Program-made: the position numbers and the translations under genes
Shown here: positions 25,986 through 34,007 of the stretch, in pieces
How positions within the stretch are numbered: position 1 is the stretch's first letter
Layout of the letters: each line of letters opens with the position of its first letter
From: Lysinibacillus xylanilyticus
GTDB lineage: Bacteria > Bacillota > Bacilli > Bacillales_A > Planococcaceae
Direction: 5' to 3'
DNA: 64,000 bases
Assembly (NCBI RefSeq): GCF_001183605.1
Contig: NZ_LFXJ01000003.1
Location: forward strand, 42,574-106,573
The notes under the pieces: model-generated
Told to the model about the DNA's origin: nothing
The model's database searches: none
The model's input: only the letters and a program-made list of their open reading frames with translations

Positions 25986-27190
25986 TACACCGCAGAAGCC
26001 GGTTTATCCTTAGGTAAGAAAAATGCTACTAGTAATAATAATGGTAGTAAAGATACGACCATCATCGTAAAATCAATACCCCTATGATCTATTAATACAC
26101 CAATTACCATCGCACCGATTGCACCCATTCCGAAAGCAAAACCAGTTGTTAAACCAGCCATTGTACCAATTTTTGTCGGAACAAGCTCCTGTGCATAGAC
26201 AACTGTCACCGAGAAACTAATCATGATGAGTGTGCCGATAATCACTAAAAATATCATCGCTGCCCATAATGGTACATACGGCAACGCTAAACAAAATGGC
26301 ATCGGTACAACAACGGACAGTAAAATAACGTTTTTTCTACCAATTCGATCTGATAATGAACCTCCGAAAAATGTACCAACTACTCCAAATGCCATAAAGG
26401 TGAAAATTAATATTTGTCCAAGACGAAGGCTAACATCATAATGATCCATCAAATAAAACACATAAAAACTTGTAATATTAGTTGTATAAAATGATCTCGC
26501 AAAAATAATAGTAAATAGTAACGTCAGCGCAATGCCTACTTGTTTCTTTGTTAATGGCGGCAAGTTAGAAACTAATACTCGTTTTTTCTTTGCCAAACGT
26601 TCTTGTTCCAACTGCTTTCTATACCACGCTGCAATTTTGCTCAATATAACAATACCTATTGCTGCCACTACTAAGACAATCGCAGCACCACGTTGACCAA
26701 GCAAATCAAAAATATAAGCACTAATTAGTGGTGCGAGTGCTTGCCCAGAGTTACCTCCAACTTGATAAACCGATTGTGCAAGTCCTCTTTTCGAGCCCGC
26801 TGCCATAAATGAAACACGTGATCCCTCAGGATGGAAAATAGCTGAGCCAAACCCTAAAAATAATACTGCAATAATAATTATCCAATATTGTGATGTGAAC
26901 GCTATAATGGCAATGCCTATGAATGAACTTACCATACCAATCGGTAGAGCGTATGGCATCGGCTTTTTATCGCTAGCAAAACCAACAATAGGCTGCAAAG
27001 CAGAAGCAAACATATTTAATGCGAACGAAATAAGACCAATTTGTGTAAAAGTTAGCCCTAAATCGCTCTTCAATATCGGGAACATCGCTGGAATAACAGC
27101 TTGCATCGTATCATTGATAAGATGGGCAACAGCTATTGCAATCATAATTGGATAGACCGGATTGTTAAGATTCCCTACTTGCTTATTCAT
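25985..27190 (-). CDS. MFS efflux transporter, fosmidomycin-resistance (Fsr) type
   Basis: 401 residues, about 12 transmembrane helices. Typical Fsr/YfnC features are AHLINDTMQAVIPAMFPILK at the start, FHPEGSRVSFMAAGSKRGLA after helix 4 and GTFFGGSLSDRIGRKN in the central loop. Members export fosmidomycin or related compounds. It is single, convergent to the Usp gene and divergent from the YetF-type gene. Confidence 0.92.
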   Translation of the reverse strand: MNKQVGNLNNPVYPIMIAIAVAHLINDTMQAVIPAMFPILKSDLGLTFTQIGLISFALNMFASALQPIVGFASDKKPMPYALPIGMVSSFIGIAIIAFTSQYWIIIIAVLFLGFGSAIFHPEGSRVSFMAAGSKRGLAQSVYQVGGNSGQALAPLISAYIFDLLGQRGAAIVLVVAAIGIVILSKIAAWYRKQLEQERLAKKKRVLVSNLPPLTKKQVGIALTLLFTIIFARSFYTTNITSFYVFYLMDHYDVSLRLGQILIFTFMAFGVVGTFFGGSLSDRIGRKNVILLSVVVPMPFCLALPYVPLWAAMIFLVIIGTLIMISFSVTVVYAQELVPTKIGTMAGLTTGFAFGMGAIGAMVIGVLIDHRGIDFTMMVVSLLPLLLLVAFFLPKDKPASAV

Positions 27191-27310
27191 GCCGCCACCT
27201 CACTTTCTAATTTTTGTAAACTTTCATTTATAAGAGATCGTCGCATACTATTGACCTTTTTGCACAAGCTATTCATTGAAAATAGCAGTTTTAAGGGAGT
27301 TGATTTATGT

Positions 27311-28036
27311 ATGAATATAGACGAATTTTTTAAAGCTGATTTTTGGGAAATGATACTTAGGGCAACCCTTTCCTTCTTTGCGTTACTCATCGTAACCCGA
27401 TTACTAGGGAAAAAACAGCTTGGACAACTTACATTCTTCCACTATACAACAGGTATCACATTTGGGTCTATTGCGTCAGAAATAGCAGCACAGGCTGAGA
27501 CACCTTTTTTAGATGGACTTATCGCTCTCATTTGGTGGAGTATCTTAACATATATCATGACCATCATTACCATTAAATCCAAAAAAGCGCGTGTAATTGT
27601 TGATGACAAGCCAACAATCCTAATTCAAAATGGCATTATTTTAGAATCTGCCTTAAGGAAAAATCGTTTGCATATGGATGAATTAGCGATGATGCTAAGG
27701 GAACAAGCTGTATTCTCTGTACAAGATGTACAATATGCTCTACTTGAAACTACGGGTAAACTAAGTGTGCTACCAAAGCCTGCTGAACAACCAGCTACAA
27801 AACAAGATGTAAAGGCCGATGTTACACCACCAACCTATATACCAACAGAAGTAGCTTCAGATGGGAAGGTTATTTATGAAAACTTAGTTGAACTTGAATT
27901 AACTGAAGATTGGCTTATGAAAAAGCTGAAAAAGCAAAACGTCCAATCCGTAGAAGATGTTTATTTTGCTCAAGTTCAAGGAAACGGTTCCTTATATGTA
28001 AGCTTAAAGGATAAAGCAAGACGATCAAGCTCTTAA
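27311..28036 (+). CDS. YetF-family (DUF421) membrane protein
   Basis: 241 residues from the ATG at 27311; the frame runs 70 codons further upstream but overlaps the divergent MFS gene and has no ribosome site there. Three N-terminal transmembrane helices with VTRLLGKKQLGQLTFFHYTTGITFGSIA, then the DUF421 soluble domain with IVDDKPTILIQNG and LHMDELAMMLREQ, split by a low-complexity linker (about 155-185) and ending in a second DUF421 piece. YetF-family proteins are found in sporulating Bacilli; the function is unclear (some affect spore germination). Confidence 0.9.
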   Translation: MNIDEFFKADFWEMILRATLSFFALLIVTRLLGKKQLGQLTFFHYTTGITFGSIASEIAAQAETPFLDGLIALIWWSILTYIMTIITIKSKKARVIVDDKPTILIQNGIILESALRKNRLHMDELAMMLREQAVFSVQDVQYALLETTGKLSVLPKPAEQPATKQDVKADVTPPTYIPTEVASDGKVIYENLVELELTEDWLMKKLKKQNVQSVEDVYFAQVQGNGSLYVSLKDKARRSSS

Positions 28037-28067
28037 CAGCTTGTCTCGTCTTGCTTTATCTATTTTT
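28010..28067 (+). terminator. Intrinsic terminator overlapping the coding end
   Basis: 15-bp perfect stem GATAAAGCAAGACGA (28010-28024) / TCGTCTTGCTTTATC (28046-28060), followed by TATTTTT. The left arm lies inside the last codons of the YetF-type gene. Confidence 0.82.
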
Positions 28068-28141
28068 ACAATATCTGAAGGTGTAACGATGCCGATTAAT
28101 TATTGATGTGGTTTGCCATACTCCGTTATTAATAAAGATCC
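28040..28141 (-). pseudogene. CBS-domain gene remnant
   Basis: On the minus strand from 28141 the frame reads GSLLITEYGKPHQ, a TAA stop, then LIGIVTPSDIVKID, which has the typical end of a CBS domain (…GIVTPSDIV). It has no start codon and no ribosome site, is interrupted by a stop, and runs into the 3' end of the neighbouring gene, so it is a fragment left by deletion. Confidence 0.4.
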
Positions 28142-28280
28142 TTATATTTTCTGAGTTATTTGATAAATACTGAGTTATAGCTACATTATATTCCTAAGTT
28201 ATGGATATTCCAAGAACACCTAAATAATTTTCTTCTCTAAGCCCCCCTTTATTCCTATGATATTTATTTTTATCGTTCAT

Positions 28281-28350
28281 CACCATAACGTGAGGTTGAT
28301 TTCCGCTCCTACTAGGGGCGTCCGATGAGCCATCTCCCCACCACTCCAAT
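28281..28350. repeat. Dispersed repeat family A (copy 4, short)
   Basis: ACCATAACGTGAGGTTGATTTCC, then GGGGCGTCCGATGAGCC and a CCACTCCAATC end. This is a family A copy with the centre deleted. The rest of 28142-28400 is AT-rich and shows no gene. Confidence 0.65.
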
Positions 28351-28401
28351 CTTATATACATAGATAGGTTTAACCAAAATAAAAAATCTTCTCTAAAATA
28401 C

Positions 28402-28432
28402 TTGAAAGTTACGTAACGTCATTTTGTACAAT
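28402..28432 (+). promoter_or_regulatory. MerR-type promoter with long spacer and palindrome
   Basis: -35 TTGAAA (28402-28407) and -10 TACAAT (28427-28432) are 19 bp apart, the over-long spacing typical of promoters untwisted by MerR proteins. The spacer holds the perfect palindrome GTTACGTAAC (28408-28417). It lies just upstream of a merR-family gene, so autoregulation is likely. Confidence 0.7.
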
Positions 28433-28462
28433 ATTGGTAACAGTCAAAAAGGGGGATTTGAA

Positions 28463-29227
28463 TTGTTTGTCATTCATGAAGTTTCAAAACAAACAGGGAT
28501 TTCAGTTCGGACGCTACGTTATTACGAAGAAATTGGTTTATTATTCCCAAGTGCTAAAACAGAAGGTGGACACAGGTTGTATGGTGAGGAAGAGCTGAAA
28601 ACGCTACAACAAATCGTGTTTTTAAAAACATTAGGTTTCCGATTAAAAGACATTCAAACATTGCTAAATGAATCTTTGGATTGGGTGGAAAGTTTAGATC
28701 ATCAGCTTGCCTTTGTTCAAGAAGAACAAAACAAATTACAACAGATGGAGAGCGCAATACTTGGATTACAAAATGCTTTCGCTATCGAGGGAAGTTTAAA
28801 TGAATCACTTATTCAAAAGATCATTAAACTTTCTAATCAATCCAATGAGAAGAAGCAGGCACTTCGAAAACAAATCTTTACTGATGCTGACCTGAAGCTA
28901 ATAAAAAAACTCCCGAATTTAAATCGCAATGATCCACATTCTTTAGAGTGGCTTGGCCTATTAGGTCAATTAAAGCAATTGAGGGGAAATTATGATGCAG
29001 GATCAGATCCAGTGCAACGCATTATTAAACGAATGATGGAAAAAGCAGCAGAGGAATACAAAGGTAACGAGTCATTTTTAGAAAAGATGTGGGAAATACG
29101 GAAATCCTCTTTACAGTCTGAACAAATTGGATTGTATCCATTAGAGGAAGATTTCATATATTTTATTGAGCAGGCTTTTACAATTTATGAAATTAAAAAT
29201 AGCCAAGAAGGCGATCTCCAACAATGA
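28463..29227 (+). CDS. MerR-family transcriptional regulator
   Basis: 254 residues from the TTG at 28463, 7 bases after AAAGGGGG. N-terminal winged helix-turn-helix (SKQTGISVRTLRYYEEIGLL, then EGGHRLYGEEELKTLQQIVFL), a coiled coil around residues 75-110, and a helical effector domain without metal-binding cysteines, so probably responding to an organic ligand (TipA/BmrR-like layout). It overlaps the next gene by 4 bp (ATGA), making a regulator-exporter pair. Confidence 0.92.
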   Translation: MFVIHEVSKQTGISVRTLRYYEEIGLLFPSAKTEGGHRLYGEEELKTLQQIVFLKTLGFRLKDIQTLLNESLDWVESLDHQLAFVQEEQNKLQQMESAILGLQNAFAIEGSLNESLIQKIIKLSNQSNEKKQALRKQIFTDADLKLIKKLPNLNRNDPHSLEWLGLLGQLKQLRGNYDAGSDPVQRIIKRMMEKAAEEYKGNESFLEKMWEIRKSSLQSEQIGLYPLEEDFIYFIEQAFTIYEIKNSQEGDLQQ

Positions 29228-29871
29228 GTATAGAGACATTATCGGTAATTGGTGTCTTAGCTATATTAGATATGTTGAGTCCAGCTATAATCGGTGTGAC
29301 TGTATATGTATTGCTTGTGGCAAAAAAGCATCAATGTCGACTGCTATTAGCATATTTAACGACAGTAGCTTTATTTTATTTTTGTACTGGCATATTCTTA
29401 ATGCTTGGCCTAGATGTTGTTTTTGATCCAATTGTAAATGCATTAAATAGCCACTCTGCTAGATCAGCAATGACAATTGTAGGTGCGATATTATTTGTCG
29501 GGAGTTGGTTAGTACCCAAGAAAAAGACTTCAGGATCTCCTAAGCCGAAATCGTTTAGCATAGGAGCAATGATTGCTTTAGGATTTACGACTTCCCTTTT
29601 AGAAGTGGCAATGGCTTTACCCTATTTCGCCACAATAGGTATTTTAACGAGCAATCATTTAGCCTTTTATGAATGGTTGCCCATCATAGTCGGATATAAT
29701 CTAATAATGATCACGCCAGCAATCCTATTACTCGGATTACACATACTGTTCAAACGCTTTATGAATAAGCCCTTAAGAAAAATACAAGCGCTTTTTAATA
29801 AAAGCACCAGTTCAGCTCTTTCATGGGTAATGTTTTTCGTCGGTCTCATTTTTCTGATGAATGGTGTATGA
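29224..29871 (+). CDS. GAP/LysE-superfamily membrane protein, probable exporter
   Basis: 215 residues, six hydrophobic segments, with a layout like the GAP (Sap, sulfolipid-1-addressing) family: an N-terminal helix with LDMLSPAIIGVTVYVLL, a charged loop around residues 95-115 and FTTSLLEVAMALPYFATIG. It is translated with the MerR regulator, suggesting inducible export of the compound that the regulator senses. Substrate unknown. Confidence 0.8.
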   Translation: MSIETLSVIGVLAILDMLSPAIIGVTVYVLLVAKKHQCRLLLAYLTTVALFYFCTGIFLMLGLDVVFDPIVNALNSHSARSAMTIVGAILFVGSWLVPKKKTSGSPKPKSFSIGAMIALGFTTSLLEVAMALPYFATIGILTSNHLAFYEWLPIIVGYNLIMITPAILLLGLHILFKRFMNKPLRKIQALFNKSTSSALSWVMFFVGLIFLMNGV

Positions 29872-29913
29872 TTTAAGGGATAATACGGCAAAAATCCGCT
29901 ATAGTTTTTAATT

Positions 29914-29960
29914 GGTAGGGCACGCTGATTTTCGTTCTCTTTCTCGTACCCTACCATAAA
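29914..29960 (+). terminator. Probable terminator after the exporter gene
   Basis: Stem GGTAGGGCACG / CGTACCCTACC (29914-29924 / 29945-29955) with one mismatch and a pyrimidine-rich loop, followed by ATAAAAA rather than a clear T-run. Confidence 0.45.
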
Positions 29961-29993
29961 AACTTTCGCAGATTTTCACCTTAATACTTCCAC

Positions 29994-30189
29994 CTGGCAT
30001 AATTTCGTCCGGAGTTTTTATGCCAGCGGATGTTTTTTGTGCGAAAGCGTAGTGCTAACGCAGCAGCAGCAGATGTTATTTGTAGCTTTCGCTTCAGAAG
30101 ACATTTGTAACTGCCGTTTCACTTACGTTACATAAAACACTTGTAACTGCCGTTTCACTTACGTTACATAAAACACTTGCTGAAAGAAG
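29994..30189. repeat. Repeat family C/E block (copy 3)
   Basis: Starts GGCATAATTTCGTCCGG, carries a GTGCGAAAGCGTAG module, then two identical family E hairpins on the minus strand at 30106-30132 and 30142-30168 (TGTAAC/GTTACA stems, 36-bp period), a degenerate one before them, and ends with the GCTGAAAGAAGTTAAA motif. It fills the gap downstream of yxlG. Confidence 0.7.
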
Positions 30190-30972
30190 TTAAATTTTAG
30201 TCGTTGGTGCATTTTTCTTCATTGTCAAAATTCCTATAATCACACAAATTATCGAAATAACTAAAGTAATAGCTAGACTCCACCAATAATCCGACATTTC
30301 CATTGTGCCCCTCATTAATTGAACGCCATATAAAGGTAATTTCCACGGTGATATTGTCCAAAATGTTCCCACTAAAGAATCCAATATTTGCCCAATAAAT
30401 ATAACAGCGAATGCACATGTTGTTGCTACCACTGTTTTAAAAGTCGAGCTCATCATCAATGTCACTGCTATCACAAAGAGTAGCCAAGAAAAATATGTGA
30501 AGAAACATGCCACAAGTGGCCCTATCTCAAATGTCCCATAAAGCACGACTGTATAGTATATGCTCGCAGCAAAGCCAGCTAAAATACTAATGAAGCCAAC
30601 AGTACTCATGACGATAAATTTACTCATAAAATGAGCGCTAAACGATATAGGACGGACATACAATAAAGTAGCCATTCCACTTGCTCTTTCTTTACTAATG
30701 GCTCCTACGAAAGTAGCCATTAATACGAGTAAGCATATCGTTTGAAATTGCCCAATGGAACCTTGCAATAGGTCCACTGGCATTAATTCTGGCATCAACA
30801 TTTCGAAGCCTTCTGGTACGTTACCAACAGCATTTAAAATATCCTTCATATAGTAGTTTGTCAGTGGATCGCTCATACCGAGCAAAGCAAATACAAGAGG
30901 TATCCATAAAAACTTCCAACTTCGCCAAGCTTCTCTGAATTCCTTTTGCAAAAGTACATTAAATCCTCTCAT
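30190..30972 (-). CDS. yxlG: ABC-2 type transporter permease (YxlG-like)
   Basis: 260 residues, six transmembrane segments, N-terminal FNVLLQKEFREAWRSWKFLW and ISKERASGMATLLYVRPIS, a typical ABC-2/NosY-like permease. It overlaps the ATPase gene by 4 bp. The order small PLDc_N protein-ATPase-permease equals yxlE-yxlF-yxlG of the Bacillus subtilis sigY operon, but no sigY, yxlC or yxlD is present here. Substrate unknown. Confidence 0.88.
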   Translation of the reverse strand: MRGFNVLLQKEFREAWRSWKFLWIPLVFALLGMSDPLTNYYMKDILNAVGNVPEGFEMLMPELMPVDLLQGSIGQFQTICLLVLMATFVGAISKERASGMATLLYVRPISFSAHFMSKFIVMSTVGFISILAGFAASIYYTVVLYGTFEIGPLVACFFTYFSWLLFVIAVTLMMSSTFKTVVATTCAFAVIFIGQILDSLVGTFWTISPWKLPLYGVQLMRGTMEMSDYWWSLAITLVISIICVIIGILTMKKNAPTTKI

Positions 30973-31862
30973 ATTTTTCTCGCCACCTTCATGAAAATCT
31001 CTTCAAGTGATGCTGTTTGTCGCTCCACTTTTCGTATTTTATTAGGGCAACTGCTTAAATGTTGAAGCAGCTCCTGCATACTCGGTTTTTCATCAATAAT
31101 TTCTATATATACATTACTGCCCTTAATTTCTCCAATAAGTTCAGATTGACTAGCAAAAAGTTGTGCCTCTTTTTCAGTGCCAAACTCTACAACATAATTT
31201 GGTTCATCGAAACGTTGTCGAACTTCACGTAATGTCCCCTGTTCTACTAGCTTTCCATCACGTAAAAACAATAATTGATCTGTCATCTCTTCGGCATCAT
31301 TTAAAATATGAGTCGAATATAATATAGTTGTTTCTTGCTGTAAGCCCTTTAATAAATCAAGAACTTCCCTACGACCTACTGGATCCAACGCAGACACAGG
31401 TTCATCTAGTAAGAGTAACTTAGGCTTATGCACAATTGCTTGGGAAATACCTAGTCGTTGCCTCATGCCACCAGAAAAAGTAGAAATTTTCTTATTTAAA
31501 TCATTACCTAGACCTACAAACTCAAGTGTTTTTTGTGCTTCAACTTTTGCTTTTTTTGTCGGCACACCATTTAACTTTGCCGCCATTTCAGTAAACTCTA
31601 ACGCACTTAACCAAGGATGGAATTGCGGATATTGTGGCAAGAAACCAATATTGGCTCTTAAATCACCATCCAGCATTTTTACACTTCCAGAGGTTGGTTT
31701 TAATAAACCTGTCAGCATCGATAATGTCGTTGTTTTACCAGCGCCATTAGGTCCAATTAATGCTGTCGATGTATTTTTTTCTAACGTGAACTCTATTCCA
31801 TCCACAACTACTCTCTCTGCAAATTGCTTTGTAAGTCCTGTTACCTGAAGTAATATTGTCAT
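30969..31862 (-). CDS. yxlF: ABC transporter ATP-binding protein (YxlF-like)
   Basis: 297 residues: Walker A GPNGAGKTTT, signature FSGGMRQRLGISQ, Walker B LLLLDEPVSALDP and H-loop STHIL, followed by a ~70-residue C-terminal domain as in CcmA/NatA-type ATPases working with ABC-2 permeases. Overlaps both neighbours by 4 bp. Confidence 0.92.
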   Translation of the reverse strand: MTILLQVTGLTKQFAERVVVDGIEFTLEKNTSTALIGPNGAGKTTTLSMLTGLLKPTSGSVKMLDGDLRANIGFLPQYPQFHPWLSALEFTEMAAKLNGVPTKKAKVEAQKTLEFVGLGNDLNKKISTFSGGMRQRLGISQAIVHKPKLLLLDEPVSALDPVGRREVLDLLKGLQQETTILYSTHILNDAEEMTDQLLFLRDGKLVEQGTLREVRQRFDEPNYVVEFGTEKEAQLFASQSELIGEIKGSNVYIEIIDEKPSMQELLQHLSSCPNKIRKVERQTASLEEIFMKVARKI

Positions 31863-32059
31863 GATTGTTTTCTCCCAACTATAAAGTACGCAATCGACCC
31901 AAGATAACTAGTAAAAATGATAAGAAACACCCATAAAATTTTAGGCCCATTTGTGGCATGGATTTTACGTAAATCAACTAGAGCAACAATCATTAAAATA
32001 AATTGAACCACAATTAGTGGTGCTATGACTGCCCACGGAACTTTCGCTAACTCCTCCAT
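31859..32059 (-). CDS. yxlE: YxlE-like PLDc_N-domain membrane peptide
   Basis: 66 residues, two transmembrane helices with the PLDc_N signature (VDLRKIHATNGPKILWVFLI, then SYLGSIAYFIVGR). In Bacillus subtilis YxlE is a negative regulator of SigY activity. Here it is the first gene of a yxlEFG unit without the sigma factor, so it may instead be a transporter accessory subunit. Confidence 0.88.
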   Translation of the reverse strand: MEELAKVPWAVIAPLIVVQFILMIVALVDLRKIHATNGPKILWVFLIIFTSYLGSIAYFIVGRKQS

Positions 32060-32254
32060 CAGATCACCTCATCACTGTTATATTATTACTATAACAAAAA
32101 CTGTTCTATTATGTATAGCATAATTTTACATATATTGAGAAAATGTTATTTTTGATAATGGTTTTGAGGACTATTTAAAATAACGTTGGATTATTCAAAG
32201 CTATGAAAGGTTTTTGATTCAAAGAGCAAAAAAGGATATTTCACTAACTAAAAA

Positions 32255-32298
32255 AGAAGATGTACCAAAGTTGAAAAAAACTTTTGGTACATCTTCTC
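32255..32298 (-). terminator. Intrinsic terminator of the kinase-phosphatase unit
   Basis: Stem AGAAGATGTACCAAA / TTTGGTACATCTTCT (about 32255-32269 / 32283-32297) with a loop rich in A on the plus strand. On the minus strand it lies right after the phosphatase stop and is followed by T's. Confidence 0.82.
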
Positions 32299-32300
32299 AT

Positions 32301-32732
32301 TTATTTGTATAGCTTCTGCAAAGCATCTGCCATTTTTGGACGAATTGTTACTTGTGGACGGGCGTTCTTTACAGCCTCTTCCGCTTCCTCAAGAGAATTG
32401 GCCTGGCCGAGCTCCATTAATACAGCAGTGGCTGCCACTCCTGCGCGACCTCCCCCACTTCCGCAATGGAAGTACACTTTTTGCCCATTCTCATAGGCTG
32501 AAACAATTTCTTTCGCAACCTTATGAATAGATGGTGCAACTTCTATATCCTCATCAGCAATTGGCATATGCTTGTACACATATGAAGCCGCTTCTTGCTC
32601 CTCATTAGATAAGCCATTTACTCGAACATCAATCACGATATCAACTGTTTCTTGTTCAAAAGCTAAATCTGCATCTTTCGCACCGCCAAAGAATAATCGA
32701 TCCTTTACTAATACATCGTAATTTTTCTCCAT
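32301..32732 (-). CDS. Dual-specificity / tyrosine-type protein phosphatase
   Basis: 143 residues from the ATG at 32732 (GGAG 10 bases upstream). The catalytic P-loop HCGSGGGRAG fits C-x5-R with Cys90 and Arg96, and a candidate general acid Asp lies in the MPIADEDIE stretch. Small cysteine phosphatases of this type dephosphorylate proteins or small phosphorylated molecules. The gene lies 20 bp after a PfkB-family sugar kinase gene, so it may act on a sugar phosphate or control that kinase; this is inference. Confidence 0.88.
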   Translation of the reverse strand: MEKNYDVLVKDRLFFGGAKDADLAFEQETVDIVIDVRVNGLSNEEQEAASYVYKHMPIADEDIEVAPSIHKVAKEIVSAYENGQKVYFHCGSGGGRAGVAATAVLMELGQANSLEEAEEAVKNARPQVTIRPKMADALQKLYK

Positions 32733-32752
32733 TGTATGCACGCTCCAAACGA

Positions 32753-33700
32753 CTATTTAAGTAAATGCTTAATATCATCATAGTATGGAAGAGCTGTTAA
32801 TGCCCCTGCTTTAGTGGCTGCCAAAGCACCTAGCTTATTGCCAAAGCTTACACAACGAGCAAGTTCCTCTTCCGTTGTAGGTAAACCATTGTAATGAACA
32901 TCGCGTAATACACCAGCCATAAATGCATCTCCGGCACCTGTAGTATCTACCGGCACAACCTTTTCTGTCGGTACATGGATAACTTCACCATTTAATACCG
33001 CATATGTGCCGTTCTCTCCTACTGTTACTAAGATAATAGGCACTAAATAACTATTTAATTGCTCAATGCCCTCTTCCAAGCTAGTTGTTTCTGTCAGGAA
33101 AAATAATTCTTCATCAGTGACCTTTAAAATATCTACGTGCTCAAAAAATGACGTGATAGTTTCACGGCAAAACTGCTCACTGCTCCAACGTAGAGGACGA
33201 ATATTCGCATCCATTGCGATAATCGCCCCTTTTTCCTTTGCCATCTCTACAGCAGCACGTGTTGTCTCAAGGGCTGTAGGGTGGAACATTGTACCTGAAC
33301 ATACAGTTAAAGCGGATGCATGTTTAAAAGCCGCTTCATTTAATTGTGTTGCTTCAACTTGTAAATCTGGCGTCTCATCGACATAATCCTTAAAAATTCG
33401 CTCACATGCTTCTGTTAAATGTACATAGACACCGCTAACACGCTTCGCAGGGTTAAATACTGCATAATCCAGGCTTACGCCTTCTTGTGCAAGGCCATCT
33501 CGAACAAACTGAGAGCCTTCGTCATCTCCTGTGATCGTAATTAATGCAGATGGAGCACCGATACGGCTAATTCCCGCAGCAACATTTACCGTTGCGCCAC
33601 CCATATATTTAGTAAAAGATGTGTTTGTTACATCATCAGCGATATAGTCAATAAAAGCATCTCCATAAACTAAAATATAATCCTTATCTTCCTTTATCAT
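32753..33700 (-). CDS. PfkB-family carbohydrate kinase (fructokinase-like)
   Basis: 315 residues with both PfkB signatures: GGATVNVAAGISRIG near the N-terminus and the C-terminal DTTGAGDAFMAGVL with the catalytic Asp. The motif GDAFIDYIADD opens the substrate pocket. Similar Bacillaceae proteins are annotated fructokinase. No sugar transporter or hydrolase is close by; the partner is the small phosphatase gene that follows in the same unit. Start ATG lies behind GGAGG. Confidence 0.9.
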   Translation of the reverse strand: MIKEDKDYILVYGDAFIDYIADDVTNTSFTKYMGGATVNVAAGISRIGAPSALITITGDDEGSQFVRDGLAQEGVSLDYAVFNPAKRVSGVYVHLTEACERIFKDYVDETPDLQVEATQLNEAAFKHASALTVCSGTMFHPTALETTRAAVEMAKEKGAIIAMDANIRPLRWSSEQFCRETITSFFEHVDILKVTDEELFFLTETTSLEEGIEQLNSYLVPIILVTVGENGTYAVLNGEVIHVPTEKVVPVDTTGAGDAFMAGVLRDVHYNGLPTTEEELARCVSFGNKLGALAATKAGALTALPYYDDIKHLLK

Positions 33701-33786
33701 TGTTGTCCTCCCGAAACTCTAGTCCTTATAGATTAACACGAAATCTGATATCGTATAAAGTTTTAAACTTTCGGAATAATAATCAA

Positions 33787-33918
33787 GGATGCCTTGGCAT
33801 AATTGCGTCTGGAATCGGCTTTGTGCTTGCACAAGAACTCCTTTCCGATTCCGTGACATCCGCCGGAGGCTTTAACTTCTTTAAGCGGGTGTTTAGCACC
33901 CGCTTAAAGAAGTTAAAG
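33787..33918. repeat. Repeat family C (copy 4) ending in a 22-bp perfect hairpin
   Basis: GCCTTGGCATAATTGCG, then CTGGAATCGGC, CCGATTCCGTGACATCC and GCCGGAGGC, followed by a perfect 22-bp inverted repeat (33870-33891 / 33897-33918, loop TTTAG, centre GCGGGTG/CACCCGC). No T-run follows the hairpin on either side. Confidence 0.75.
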
Positions 33919-33951
33919 ATGCCATCAGAATATCACCATTAACTCAAAAAC

Positions 33952-33979
33952 TTGAGTCATCCTCTATCTTTGTTATACT
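33952..33979 (+). promoter_or_regulatory. Probable sigma-A promoter of the GNAT gene
   Basis: -35 TTGAGT (33952-33957), 16-bp spacer, -10 TATACT (33974-33979). The -35 is half of the small palindrome ACTCAA/TTGAGT, which could be an operator. Confidence 0.45.
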
Positions 33980-34007
33980 TGCCTATAGAAAGGTAGGGAT
34001 TTTGACA

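Noticed and set aside
30190..32059. Complete sigY operon
   Set aside because: Only yxlE-yxlF-yxlG counterparts are present; no ECF sigma factor or yxlC/yxlD upstream.
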